Below, in pieces: positions 8,315 through 16,707 of a stretch of DNA of 64,000 bases. The DNA is taken from assembly GCA_964571235.1 (NCBI GenBank), contig CAZNAI010000002.1, forward strand, positions 124,001 through 188,000. Direction: 5' to 3'. The translations under genes were made by a program, and so were the position numbers. This DNA is from JACRAV01 sp964571235 (GTDB lineage: Bacteria > Zixibacteria > MSB-5A5 > GN15 > FEB-12). Below the pieces are notes generated by a model, which was not told the DNA's origin, searched no databases, and worked only from the letters and a program-made list of their open reading frames with translations. Within the stretch, counting starts at the first letter, position 1. Each line of letters starts with the position of its first letter.

Positions 8315-8640
8315 TTGTATTGTTTTCGTCCGGCCTGAGTTGACCCTACCGCCTTCAACATGACGGCAACGCACTGTTAGGCAACACATTTCGAGTGTTG
8401 TCCGCCGTGTTCATGTTCGCTTTATGGAATTGGGGAAAGATCCGGTATTCATACAATTTTTCAGAAATCGGCATGTTCATATTCGGGATTTTCACTAATC
8501 CGCCAGTCCTCTACTTTGCCACGATTCACAGTTGCTCCTTGAAATCGGAATTGTCACTCAGGCTCGCTCGATTTTTGGCGGTCGCTTACCAAGCTCGGTT
8601 GACCGAGCGTGTCAACTGGCGTATACTTGCCGACTGATGC
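8315..8640. other. Intergenic region between divergent ccm and pfk transcripts
   Basis: This gap lies upstream of both divergent units. It contains an 80-codon open frame (8395-8637) with no Shine-Dalgarno sequence and no recognisable domain, so I do not call a gene. No clear promoter for the phosphofructokinase gene was recognised. Confidence 0.5.
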
Positions 8641-8662
8641 TCCAGCTAAGGAAAATACCTAC

Positions 8663-9874
8663 ATGGAAATGACACGAATCGGGATTATAACTAGTGGCGG
8701 TGATTGCGGCGGCCTCAATGCTGTGGTCAAGGGCGCCGCCCAGATGGCCACTCGAAAGGGCCTTACGGCTGTCGCCATTCCGAATGGATACGCTGGCCTG
8801 TACAATCTGGTAAATATGGAATCGCTGGTAGAATTGACCCCGACCCGTGTAGACACTTTTTCGATTGGACAAGCTGGTTCCGAGGCGGGGCACTCAAGAG
8901 TCAAGATTTCCAAGATCAAAGACGAGCACAAATACGAACGAATCAAACAGGGCTTGTCGAAGTTCGGCATCGGCGGATTGATCATTTCCGGCGGCGATGA
9001 CACCGGATCGGTAGTCGTTGATTTGTCCGAGCAGGGTATCCCCTGTGTGCATGTTCCGAAAACGATGGACCTTGATTTAGTCCCCTATAGTGTTGGCGGC
9101 GATTCGACGATCAATCGAATATCCGAATTCGTTCGCGATCTGAAGACCACCGGGCGCACTCACAATAGAGTGATGATTGTCGAAGTCTTCGGGCGGTACG
9201 CCGGGCACACCGCCTTTCGCGGCGGAGTGGGCGGCGAGGCCGACGCTATACTGATTCCGGAAATACCGGTCGACTTTGGGGAGCTCTATCGTCATTGCAA
9301 GAAAGTCTATACGAGACGTATTATAGAGAGCGATGTCAAAGCCGGCACGTACACGATTGTTGTCGCTGAAGGACTCAAAGATGCCTCGGGCAAAGAAATG
9401 TACGATGAATCGGCCGGGGTCGACACGTTTGGCCACAAGAAGTTGGCCGGCGCCGGGAAATTTGTATCGCAGGAACTGGCGAAAATGATGTCGGCTGACG
9501 CTGAAATTCGCGAGTTCATGATGGAGCAGGGGATGTTTGTTGAGGGGCTTAACATGATCCCGGAGATTCGCACGATTACGCCGTCGCACTTGGTAAGATC
9601 AGGAGATACGTACGCGTACGATGTCAATTTCGGGATGGAGGCAGGCGCGAGCGCGGTTTGTCTACTTCTCCGCGGGACGCTTGGCGTCACGGTGACCGGA
9701 CATTGCGAGGGACGGATAAACTACATGACGATTAAAGAGGCAATAGCTCAGCGTCATGTCGACCTCCGCGATGTGCTTTTGTACGAGCAACTCGGATTCT
9801 GTTTTGGTCGGGTGCGCAAAGAGTTTGATCCGGAACCGCTCAAAGTTTCCGGACTCATTAAGCGAATCTACTGA
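8663..9874 (+). CDS. pfp: 6-phosphofructokinase, probably pyrophosphate-dependent
   Basis: A 403-residue cytoplasmic glycolytic enzyme that phosphorylates fructose 6-phosphate. ATG at 8663 is preferred because AAGGAAA lies ~8 bases upstream and the family N-terminus MTRIGIITSGGD begins there. The phosphoryl-donor positions read GGDD (110-113) and PKTMD (132-136). An Asp in the first motif and a Lys in the second are the classic marks of PPi use, whereas ATP enzymes have Gly at both. The catalytic Asp of the TxDxD loop is kept. The loop is otherwise odd: MDLD instead of IDND, and GGDCGGLN instead of GGDCPGLN. MIVEVFGRYAGH and the ILIPE strand are normal. It is monocistronic between the ccm operon and a secreted protein gene. 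Confidence 0.88.
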   Translation: MEMTRIGIITSGGDCGGLNAVVKGAAQMATRKGLTAVAIPNGYAGLYNLVNMESLVELTPTRVDTFSIGQAGSEAGHSRVKISKIKDEHKYERIKQGLSKFGIGGLIISGGDDTGSVVVDLSEQGIPCVHVPKTMDLDLVPYSVGGDSTINRISEFVRDLKTTGRTHNRVMIVEVFGRYAGHTAFRGGVGGEADAILIPEIPVDFGELYRHCKKVYTRRIIESDVKAGTYTIVVAEGLKDASGKEMYDESAGVDTFGHKKLAGAGKFVSQELAKMMSADAEIREFMMEQGMFVEGLNMIPEIRTITPSHLVRSGDTYAYDVNFGMEAGASAVCLLLRGTLGVTVTGHCEGRINYMTIKEAIAQRHVDLRDVLLYEQLGFCFGRVRKEFDPEPLKVSGLIKRIY

Positions 9875-9920
9875 TCGGCAACTACTTGATGGCGATCTCT
9901 CCCCGGCCCTAATCCCTCCC

Positions 9921-9948
9921 TTGCCGTTTTTCATTTTCAGGGTATATT
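9921..9948 (+). promoter_or_regulatory. Promoter candidate for the secreted dockerin-like gene
   Basis: TTGCCG (9921-9926) and TATATT (9943-9948) are separated by 16 bases, about 137 bases before the ATG at 10086. The long leader shows no recognised riboswitch. Confidence 0.4.
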
Positions 9949-10085
9949 ATTCTAATCCGGCCGAATTTGGACGATTCGGCGGGTGCAGTTCATTAGGTAG
10001 TCCCTGTCTCCCCCGCCGCTTGGTTTCAACGACGGATACGTGCAGGTGACGTTTTCGCAACCGGAATCAGATCGCGGATTTTGGC

Positions 10086-10862
10086 ATGTTTGGCCCTCAC
10101 ACAAGAAAACTGTCTTTAGCCATATTCTGCCTGTTGGTTCTGAGCAATCGGCCGGTCGACGGTCGCGAGCTTACCTCAGACCCCAATCTTTCCGACACGG
10201 TCACGATCAAGTCCGTGACGGTTAATCCCAACCAAACAGCACTCGTTGGACTCGACGTTGTTTTCGATGAACCGCTGGCCTGGATCGAAATCACTCTTGT
10301 GGTCGCCGATTCGCAATTTGTGATAGACTCCGTCTCATTTGTCGGAGGGTTGTTCACGGGTGGCGCCAGCCAGTGGATCCGACTTTCACCCCAATCTGTG
10401 TCCGCAGTAATCTCGCCGCCGTCCGGAGATCTCCTGAACCCAACTTCCGGATTACTTGGCCGGGTCTTTGTGACGCCAGCCCGAGGATTGGCTGACAAAA
10501 CGACACGAATTGATACCACGACCTACTTCCAAAACTTCATAGAACATACCACCTATTTCGCCGATGCTCTGCTTCAGTCGTTTCGACCGGTGGTACAATC
10601 AGCCGACGTCACCGTCCTGCCGGCATGTTGTCGCAATGTGCGGGGAAATGTCGACGACTCGCCTGACGAAGTGGTTGACATCAGCGACCTGACTCAACTG
10701 ATCGGGTATTTGTATCTGTCAACGTACGCGTCGCTCAACTGCTTCGACGAAGCCGATTTGGATCTGCCGCCCGATATGAGTGTCGACATTGCCGACCTCA
10801 CGAGGCTGATAGACTATCTGTATATCAGTCCGGGTGCAACGCCGCTACCGAATTGTCCGTAG
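10086..10862 (+). CDS. Secreted protein with C-terminal dockerin-like repeat pair
   Basis: A 258-residue exported protein of unknown activity. The N-terminus has a signal peptide (KLSLAIFCLLVLS, cleavage near residue 27). Residues ~40-180 form a beta-rich domain (VTVNPNQTALVGLDVVF...) resembling cohesin-like or adhesion folds, though I cannot assign a family. The C-terminus holds two dockerin type I-like repeats, VVDISDLTQLIGYLYLS and VDIADLTRLIDYLYIS, each with Asp-rich calcium-loop residues. The same tail ends the neighbouring M14 peptidase, which is encoded convergently across a shared terminator, so the two may be docked or sorted alike on the cell surface. Confidence 0.75.
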   Translation: MFGPHTRKLSLAIFCLLVLSNRPVDGRELTSDPNLSDTVTIKSVTVNPNQTALVGLDVVFDEPLAWIEITLVVADSQFVIDSVSFVGGLFTGGASQWIRLSPQSVSAVISPPSGDLLNPTSGLLGRVFVTPARGLADKTTRIDTTTYFQNFIEHTTYFADALLQSFRPVVQSADVTVLPACCRNVRGNVDDSPDEVVDISDLTQLIGYLYLSTYASLNCFDEADLDLPPDMSVDIADLTRLIDYLYISPGATPLPNCP

Positions 10863-10893
10863 ACGCTTCTCGCGCATTGTTCTCTCATAACTG

Positions 10894-10930
10894 AAACGGC
10901 CGCTGGAATTTTCCAGCGGCCGCACTTTTT
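10894..10930. terminator. Bidirectional terminator between convergent secreted-protein genes
   Basis: A 10-bp perfect stem, CGGCCGCTGG (10897-10906) with CCAGCGGCCG (10913-10922), has a small AATTTT loop. T residues follow on the plus strand (10926-10930). It lies between the stop of the plus-strand gene and the stop of the minus-strand M14 gene and can serve both. Confidence 0.8.
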
Positions 10931-10951
10931 ATTACAGTTCTCTTGACGGGA

Positions 10952-13357
10952 TCAATTGCACAACGCGGGAGGCGTGAACGAGATATACAAGTAATCAATT
11001 AACGCCGATAGATCGGCGATATCGATCCCGGAAAGGCCGTCGATATTAGCGGACGCGGGACAGCACGGCGGGGTAAATGTTATGTACAAGTAATCGATCA
11101 AAGTGGACAGATCGGAAATATCTGTTCCGTTGCCGGGATCGCAGTCAATGTTTCCGGTCAGTCCGACACAACAGCAGGCGTTGCCAATCCCATCATTGTT
11201 GGCATCTTCCTGGCCGACATTTGCAACAAGGGGACAATTGTCGCACAGGTCCCCAAGGCCATCGTTGTCACTGTCCAGCTGATTCGGATTGGAGAGCGAC
11301 GGACAGTTATCAACCACGCAGGTATTTTCAGGATGACCGGGGTCGCCGTAGCCGTCCAAATCGGTATCGACACACTGAGCACCGCCCGGAGCTACCAGAG
11401 TTTTCTTCAGGACCGAAAATCGGCTGAGCTGATTCTGTGCGTCGCGCCCTCTCACCCTATAGAAATACTCTCCATTTGCGTGATTTGCGAAATTGAAAAA
11501 TGTGTCGACAACAGCATTGTTCACAATTGTCTGACCGGCGAACTTAAAGACAGGCTTGATGTCGTCCAGATAGAACCCCTCTTCAAAAACGGCCGCGTCG
11601 GTGGAATAAGTGAAGCGCAAGTAGATATCCTGACCTGCATAGGCAGTCAGCGGGAACTTTCCGAGCACCCATCCGGCGGAAGCGCCGGTTATTCCGTTCC
11701 CGCGGTTGTTGCCGTTGGGATTCGAATTAGTAGTGAGGTTGCCGGCAAGTGAACTGTACGAGATGCCGTCGGTCGAGACTTCAACGTAGCCGTAATCCCA
11801 GTCGACCTCAGTGTTGTACCAAAGCCAGAGCGAAACAGTGTCGTTCGCTACTGCATGATAAGCAAGGTTGGATGTTACAGTTCGATTCAGTCCATTGCCG
11901 GAACCTGAGAAGAACGAGGTCGGACCGGAGTGGGAGCGTACGCCACTTAGTGCAAAGCCGCTATTTAACCAATTGGCGAAGGCGATTGCGGAGTCTGTCA
12001 CGGTGGCCGGGCCGGTCAGTTCCTCAAGCGAGTAGGTGAGCGCCGGATTGGCCGAGTCGACCAGTGTCCATTCGACAGAGTAGCCAACAGAGTCTACAAC
12101 CGGTGCGACCGAAAGAGTCGGCTGGGCCGGCGCACGAAGATTGTATTGACTGCCGGCGACGCGGGCCAAAAAGAGACACGGATTGAGATTCTCGCTCACC
12201 AACTGCGGGATGCGGCTCACCTGAGGCCAGAAGCCGTCGTTGTTATTCCCCACTTCAATTGTGAACGCAAAGTTTTTCATTTTAGATGTTTGTTCGCCAT
12301 ACCCCCAGTCGTCTGAGTCGCCGTTGACCAGATAGAGCGACCAACCGGGACCCGGAGAATATCCATTCATCGCGCTAATCGAGTCACCCATCTGCGCGAA
12401 AATGTCTTCGTCGGGTGTGTAGGCAACTTCAAACCCCCACGCCCACAGTACAAGATTGGAGTACGAATGGAAGTACAGCGTGATATCAAAGTCTCTGGCT
12501 GAGATGAAGTCGCGCAAGTGCTGGGTTTCCGGCTCAGAAAACGCCGCTGTCCCGCGATAGGTCTCGCTATTGGTATTCGGAGAAGACCCGACATCGTCAT
12601 GCCCCCACGCATGTCCAAAATTGCGATTGAGATCAACACCGAATATGCCGCCGCCATTGTCGCGACGGTTCTTACGCCAGAGTCCACCGCCGGTCGGATT
12701 GGTCACTTGGTTTTGAAAGTACCCGTCGGGATTGACACACGGAATGAACCAAAGCTCTCGATTGTTTACAATATTGGCTACGGCAGTGTCGGTGCCATAG
12801 TTGGCAGTCAAATAATCCAGAAAATTGAACACGACCTTGGGGGTGATCACTTCGCGGGCATGGATGGCCGAGGTATACAAAACCCGAGGTTCGGACTCGT
12901 CTACATTCGGATTATCACTGACTTTTATTGCCCACATCGGGCGACCTTCAATGGTATTCCCAAGACTTACTTTTGTGGATACAATCGAAGGAAACAAGGT
13001 GACAAGTGAGTCGATCTTGGCGTTGATCTCGGCTAGCGTCAAATATCCGCCCATGGTTTGCGGTGAGGCAGACTGGCCCTGTAAACGATCCCTGTAAAAG
13101 CCTGAAATGCTCTGATGAGTCACCGCCACGGAAAGGCCCTGCGAGCGAAGGGCGCTTAGTTGTTCGGGGGTGACGATGACATCAAGCCACTGAGGGCCCT
13201 CGGAGACGATATCGTATCCTCCTTGTTGGACCTGCAACCACTGTGCTTTTGACTGATACTGTATCCGAACCTGGATGTCGGCCTTGGCGGCCCCTTGTGC
13301 TTTCGAAATTGCGAACGCAGTGATAATGAAGAAAATAACGGCAAGCTGTCGTAACAT
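10952..13357 (-). CDS. Secreted M14 zinc carboxypeptidase with TSP3 and dockerin-like repeats
   Basis: An 801-residue exported metallopeptidase. A signal peptide (LAVIFFIITAFAISKAQGAA) follows a start with AGGAGA upstream. A short propeptide-like stretch precedes the M14 domain (~residues 100-415). Its zinc ligands are visible as HARE (His and Glu) and the later His in LYFHSYSNLVLW, with the catalytic Glu in FAFTIEVG and the substrate-binding DLNRNF. A jelly-roll-like domain follows (~470-660), then Asp-rich thrombospondin type 3 calcium repeats (DTDLDGYGD, DSDNDGLGDLCD, DANNDGIGNACC). Last come two dockerin-like repeats (DISDLSTLIDYLYI, DIADLSALIDYLYI). Peptide nutrient release or surface remodelling is likely. 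Confidence 0.9.
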   Translation of the reverse strand: MLRQLAVIFFIITAFAISKAQGAAKADIQVRIQYQSKAQWLQVQQGGYDIVSEGPQWLDVIVTPEQLSALRSQGLSVAVTHQSISGFYRDRLQGQSASPQTMGGYLTLAEINAKIDSLVTLFPSIVSTKVSLGNTIEGRPMWAIKVSDNPNVDESEPRVLYTSAIHAREVITPKVVFNFLDYLTANYGTDTAVANIVNNRELWFIPCVNPDGYFQNQVTNPTGGGLWRKNRRDNGGGIFGVDLNRNFGHAWGHDDVGSSPNTNSETYRGTAAFSEPETQHLRDFISARDFDITLYFHSYSNLVLWAWGFEVAYTPDEDIFAQMGDSISAMNGYSPGPGWSLYLVNGDSDDWGYGEQTSKMKNFAFTIEVGNNNDGFWPQVSRIPQLVSENLNPCLFLARVAGSQYNLRAPAQPTLSVAPVVDSVGYSVEWTLVDSANPALTYSLEELTGPATVTDSAIAFANWLNSGFALSGVRSHSGPTSFFSGSGNGLNRTVTSNLAYHAVANDTVSLWLWYNTEVDWDYGYVEVSTDGISYSSLAGNLTTNSNPNGNNRGNGITGASAGWVLGKFPLTAYAGQDIYLRFTYSTDAAVFEEGFYLDDIKPVFKFAGQTIVNNAVVDTFFNFANHANGEYFYRVRGRDAQNQLSRFSVLKKTLVAPGGAQCVDTDLDGYGDPGHPENTCVVDNCPSLSNPNQLDSDNDGLGDLCDNCPLVANVGQEDANNDGIGNACCCVGLTGNIDCDPGNGTDISDLSTLIDYLYITFTPPCCPASANIDGLSGIDIADLSALIDYLYISFTPPALCN

Positions 13358-13486
13358 TGAAATCTCCTGTCAGGTGTGTACTCGACAGAACAAGATACGG
13401 GCTTGAGTGAGAATCTCCAAAAAGTTTGGATGGGGGCGCAAAGATGGCGCTGGGGCGGCCTTGGAACGCCCTCGCGCAAGAAAATG

Positions 13487-13559
13487 AGCCACAGAGCGGG
13501 ATTGAACCGCTGACCTGCTGATTACGAATCAGCTGCTCTACCATCTGAGCTACTGTGGC
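13487..13559 (-). tRNA. tRNA-Thr (anticodon CGT)
   Basis: A full cloverleaf is readable on the minus strand. The acceptor GCCACAG (5' end at 13559) pairs with CTGTGGC, the D arm is GCTCAGATGGTAGAGC, and the anticodon stem-loop is GCTGA-TTCGTAA-TCAGC with anticodon CGT (reads ACG). The T arm contains GGTTCAATCCC. The discriminator is T, and CCA is not encoded. A strong promoter lies immediately upstream. Confidence 0.95.
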
Positions 13560-13580
13560 TTACGGCAATTCAGAGGGTCG

Positions 13581-13609
13581 AGTATACGTTATCGGCAGGG
13601 TATCGTCAA
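13581..13609 (-). promoter_or_regulatory. Strong sigma70-type promoter of tRNA-Thr(CGT)
   Basis: On the minus strand, TTGACG (plus 13604-13609), a 17-base spacer and TATACT (plus 13581-13586) stand about 22 bases from the 5' end of the tRNA. This is the best promoter match seen in the window. Confidence 0.75.
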
Positions 13610-13647
13610 GGTCAACAGGCCATTGGCCCGATTGGCCCTGCTCCGTC

Positions 13648-14262
13648 TTACTTGAAACGGCGAAGCAGTCCGACCACGCGCCCGGCCAGACGAAATTCCC
13701 CTGATTTTCGGTCAACCAGTATCGGCTGGAAGGAGTCGTTTTCCGGCTGGAGGCGGACACGGTTGCCCTCAGGAAAGTACCGTTTGACGGTCGCTTCGCC
13801 GTTGATGATGGCAACGACAATCTCTCCCTTGTGGGCGGTCTCCTGTTTGGCGACCAGCACGAAGTCGCCATCGAGAATACCGGCGTTCTGCATCGAGTCG
13901 CCTTTGACTTGTAGACTGAATGTCTCGCCGTTGGGGAGAAATGTCTTGTCCAGCGCGAACTCGGACTCAATGTTTTCGGCCGCGTCGATTGGATTGCCGG
14001 CTGGCACAAGACCGACAAGTGGTATACGGCTCACCGGGCTGGCCAGCTTTCGGGTCAGTTCCAGCCCTCGCGAAATGAATCCCTCGCGCTTGAGATACCC
14101 CTTTTTTACCAACGCATCCAAGTGTGTGCGCACGCCGTTAGTAGAAGTGATGCCGAATTTGGCGCCTATTTCCCGCAGTGTCGGGGGTTGGCCGTTTGAG
14201 GAGATCTTGTGATCTATGAAATCGAAAATCTTACGTTGCCGGTCAGTCAGTGGTTCTTTCAT
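13648..14262 (-). CDS. lexA: LexA repressor
   Basis: A 204-residue SOS repressor. An N-terminal winged helix-turn-helix (LTDRQRKIFDFIDHKI ... PTLREIGAKFG ... GVRTHLDAL) binds DNA. The C-terminal S24 domain has the Ala-Gly autocleavage site (LVPAGNPI), the catalytic Ser in GDSMQNAGI and the Lys in GEATVKRYF. RecA-stimulated self-cleavage relieves repression after DNA damage. ATG at 14262 is chosen because AAAGG lies 5 bases upstream; a GTG two codons earlier would be too close. The promoter carries a LexA-box candidate, so it probably autoregulates. It lies between tRNA-Thr and the EF-G paralogue gene and is independent of both. Confidence 0.95.
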   Translation of the reverse strand: MKEPLTDRQRKIFDFIDHKISSNGQPPTLREIGAKFGITSTNGVRTHLDALVKKGYLKREGFISRGLELTRKLASPVSRIPLVGLVPAGNPIDAAENIESEFALDKTFLPNGETFSLQVKGDSMQNAGILDGDFVLVAKQETAHKGEIVVAIINGEATVKRYFPEGNRVRLQPENDSFQPILVDRKSGEFRLAGRVVGLLRRFK

Positions 14263-14294
14263 ACACACCTTTCCCTGTGTTTGTGTACATATCG

Positions 14295-14323
14295 ACCATA
14301 CTGCTCATTTGTTCACAGGTCAA
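14295..14323 (-). promoter_or_regulatory. lexA promoter with embedded LexA-box candidate
   Basis: On the minus strand, TTGACC (plus 14318-14323), 17 bases and TATGGT (plus 14295-14300) form the promoter. The spacer contains GTGAACAAATGAGCAG. Read on the plus strand, 14297-14318 (CATACTGCTC-ATTT-GTTCACAG) matches the imuA operator (TATACTGAAC-ATTT-GTTTAGTA) at most positions, including the whole ATTTGTT core. A repressor here would block RNA polymerase directly. Confidence 0.6.
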
Positions 14324-14379
14324 TAACAATTGTAGGTTGAGCCCGTTCTATCAACCAAATGTGATATTGGCGTCGGGTC

Positions 14380-14410
14380 AAAAAAAGGCGGGCCGTGTGA
14401 GACGGCCCGC
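14380..14410 (-). terminator. Rho-independent terminator after the EF-G paralogue
   Basis: On the minus strand a 9-bp stem GCGGGCCGT/ACGGCCCGC (14388-14396 with 14402-14410) is followed by a T run (plus-strand A run 14380-14386). It ends the EF-G-like transcript before the lexA promoter. Confidence 0.85.
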
Positions 14411-14440
14411 TGGAGGTGAATTCGCCCGGTGTCGATCGAG

Positions 14441-16528
14441 TTACTTTGACTCGTGCTCTTTTTCGGCCTTAGCTTCAGCTATGATCTTAAGAGCAGTTTC
14501 GTGGGGCACTTCTTCGTAGTGCGAGAAGGCCATCGAGTAAAGACCTTGCCCCTGCGTCATTGACCGTAATTGTACAGAATACTGGTAGAGTTCCGATTGC
14601 GGCACAGTCGCCTTGATCCGCTGGCTTCGGCCTTCGGGGTCCATGCCGGAGATCTTCCCACGGCGTGACGAGAGGTCACCCATCACATCGCCGGTGTAGT
14701 CGTCGGGGACTAGAATCTCAACCGCATAAATCGGCTCAAGCAGGATCGGCTTGCAATCCAAAAATCCCTCTTTGAAAGCCATAAGGCCAGCGATCTTGAA
14801 GGCCATATCTGACGAGTCAACATCGTGGTACGAGCCGTAGTAGAGCGCAACTTTGACATCGACTACCTGCGAGCCGGCCAGCCCGCCGTGTTCCATCGCC
14901 TCGACCACACCCTTTTCAACTGCCGGAACATACTTGCCGGGGATAACGCCGCCGGTGATTTCGTCGTTGAATTCGAATCCGCCGCCACGAACATTCGGCT
15001 CGATCCGGAGATAGACGTCGCCGTACTGACCACGTCCCCCCGACTGCTTTTTGTGTTTGTACTGTTTTTCAGTTTTCCCTTTGATCGTTTCGCGATATGG
15101 GATTTTCGGTTTGGAGAGTTCGATATCAACTCCGAACCGGCGGTGCAGTTTTTCGCCAAGAACTTCGATGTGGGTCGCACCCTGACCATAAAGGACCTGC
15201 TGATGCAGGGCCGAATCCTGAACCAGGCGGAAGGTTGGGTCCTCCTCGTGCAAACGGTGCAATCCGGTTGCAATCTTCTCTTCGTCGCCTTTGGTTTTGG
15301 GCTTTATCGCAACATCCATCACAGGATTCGGGTACTGGATTGGCGGAATAGTAACCGAAAGGTCTTTATCGGCCAACGTCTGATTCGTATGGACATCTTT
15401 GAGCTTCACCAATACGCCGATATCGCCGGCGGCAATGGAAGTTACCTCGGTGCGATTCTTTCCCTGAAATGTGAAGACCTGCGCAACTTTGGTGGACGTA
15501 CTCGTCTTCTGATTAACCAGGTCTTCGCCCGGCTTGATCGTGCCGTGCATTGCACGGAAAAATGACATTTCGCCAAGGTGCCCTTCTGATACCGTTTTGA
15601 AAATAAACGCCACCGGTTTACCGTTTGGGTCAACGGGCAGGTCGAGCTTGTTTTCAGTTCCGGTTTTGAAAACTTTGATCGGCGGCATTTGGTTGGGGGC
15701 CGGGAGGTATTCGACCGCAAAATCCAACAGAATTCGTGTGCCAATATTCCTGACTGCTGATCCAAACAGAATCGGATAGACTTTGCCGTTACCAATGCCT
15801 TTAAGCAACCCCTCTCTCAGCTCGGCGTCGGTCAGCGTTCCTTCACTTAAGAACTTTTCCAATAAAGCGTCGTCGGCTTCCGCCGCCGCCTCGATGAGAT
15901 TTTCCCGTTCACGATCGACATCTGCCTTCAGATCGGCTGGAATTTGCGTTTCGGTCGGTTTACCGTCGGCGTCGAAAGTAAACGCTTTTAGATGCAACAG
16001 ATCGACCAGTCCTTTGAATGATTCGGCTTCACCGATCGGAAGAACAACAGCGGCCGCGCTCTTGCCGAAGGTGTTGCGAATGGAATCAAGGTTGGCGCGC
16101 CATTTGACATTTTCCTTTTCCATCTTATTGACAAAAAAGAAGCGAGCCAGGCCTTCGGCCGGGAACGAACGCCACTGAATCTGAGTGCCGATCTGGACTC
16201 CGGCGGTGGCGTCGATGACTACCCCGACAGCGTCGGCCACAGCCGCCGACCCCAGTAGCTCTCCGATAAAATCGGCGTGACCGGGACAATCGAGAATATT
16301 GACTTTACAGTCCTTGTGGACCGCCGCCAACAGCTTTGAACTGATCGTTGTTTTGCGGGCAATTTCGCTTTCGTAATAGTCCATTATCGAGGAGCCATCG
16401 TCAACGCGGCCGATTCGGCTGTTGACGCCGGTTGTGAATGCCAGCGCGTCGGCCAGACTGGTCTTGCCACTCCCGCGCTGGCCCGATAAGCAGAATGTGC
16501 GAATTTTGTCTGTAGAAAAGTCCTTCAC
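14441..16528 (-). CDS. Elongation factor G-like GTPase (EF-G paralogue)
   Basis: A 695-residue translational GTPase with EF-G domain order. The start is a GTG at 16528 with GGGAGG seven bases upstream. The G1 loop is GQRGSGKT (16-23), where canonical EF-G has GHxDxGKT. G3 is DCPGH (80-84). G4 is NKME (134-137), with Glu in place of the guanine-reading Asp of NKxD. Domain IV starts around PKIPYRETI, and the C-terminus is normal. These deviations place it with the EF-G2/EF-G-like group rather than the main fusA product, which normally lies in the str operon. Its cellular role is not well defined, so translocation activity should not be assumed. It is expressed as a single gene with its own terminator. 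Confidence 0.88.
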   Translation of the reverse strand: MKDFSTDKIRTFCLSGQRGSGKTSLADALAFTTGVNSRIGRVDDGSSIMDYYESEIARKTTISSKLLAAVHKDCKVNILDCPGHADFIGELLGSAAVADAVGVVIDATAGVQIGTQIQWRSFPAEGLARFFFVNKMEKENVKWRANLDSIRNTFGKSAAAVVLPIGEAESFKGLVDLLHLKAFTFDADGKPTETQIPADLKADVDRERENLIEAAAEADDALLEKFLSEGTLTDAELREGLLKGIGNGKVYPILFGSAVRNIGTRILLDFAVEYLPAPNQMPPIKVFKTGTENKLDLPVDPNGKPVAFIFKTVSEGHLGEMSFFRAMHGTIKPGEDLVNQKTSTSTKVAQVFTFQGKNRTEVTSIAAGDIGVLVKLKDVHTNQTLADKDLSVTIPPIQYPNPVMDVAIKPKTKGDEEKIATGLHRLHEEDPTFRLVQDSALHQQVLYGQGATHIEVLGEKLHRRFGVDIELSKPKIPYRETIKGKTEKQYKHKKQSGGRGQYGDVYLRIEPNVRGGGFEFNDEITGGVIPGKYVPAVEKGVVEAMEHGGLAGSQVVDVKVALYYGSYHDVDSSDMAFKIAGLMAFKEGFLDCKPILLEPIYAVEILVPDDYTGDVMGDLSSRRGKISGMDPEGRSQRIKATVPQSELYQYSVQLRSMTQGQGLYSMAFSHYEEVPHETALKIIAEAKAEKEHESK

Positions 16529-16654
16529 GTCTATACCTCCCGAAAACTATTGCGGTCCCGATGTCGGTTGCCGCCGGGTGTCATAATTCAAAGTCCGTCA
16601 GTATACCATATGAAAGACAAGTCTGTCAACCGGCTGGAAATTGCCGGAACACCA

Positions 16655-16686
16655 CAAAAAAAAGCCCGCCTTATGGCGGGCTTTTC
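16655..16686 (-). terminator. Rho-independent terminator after the YceI gene
   Basis: On the minus strand, AGCCCGCC-ATAA-GGCGGGCT (plus 16663-16682) is followed by a long T run (plus A run 16655-16662). It lies about 25 bases after the YceI stop. Confidence 0.9.
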
Positions 16687-16707
16687 AAATACCGAATGCG
16701 ATCCGTT

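Noticed and set aside
8395..8637. 80-codon plus-strand open frame upstream of the phosphofructokinase gene
   Set aside because: No Shine-Dalgarno sequence, no recognisable domain, and it lies in a divergent promoter region.
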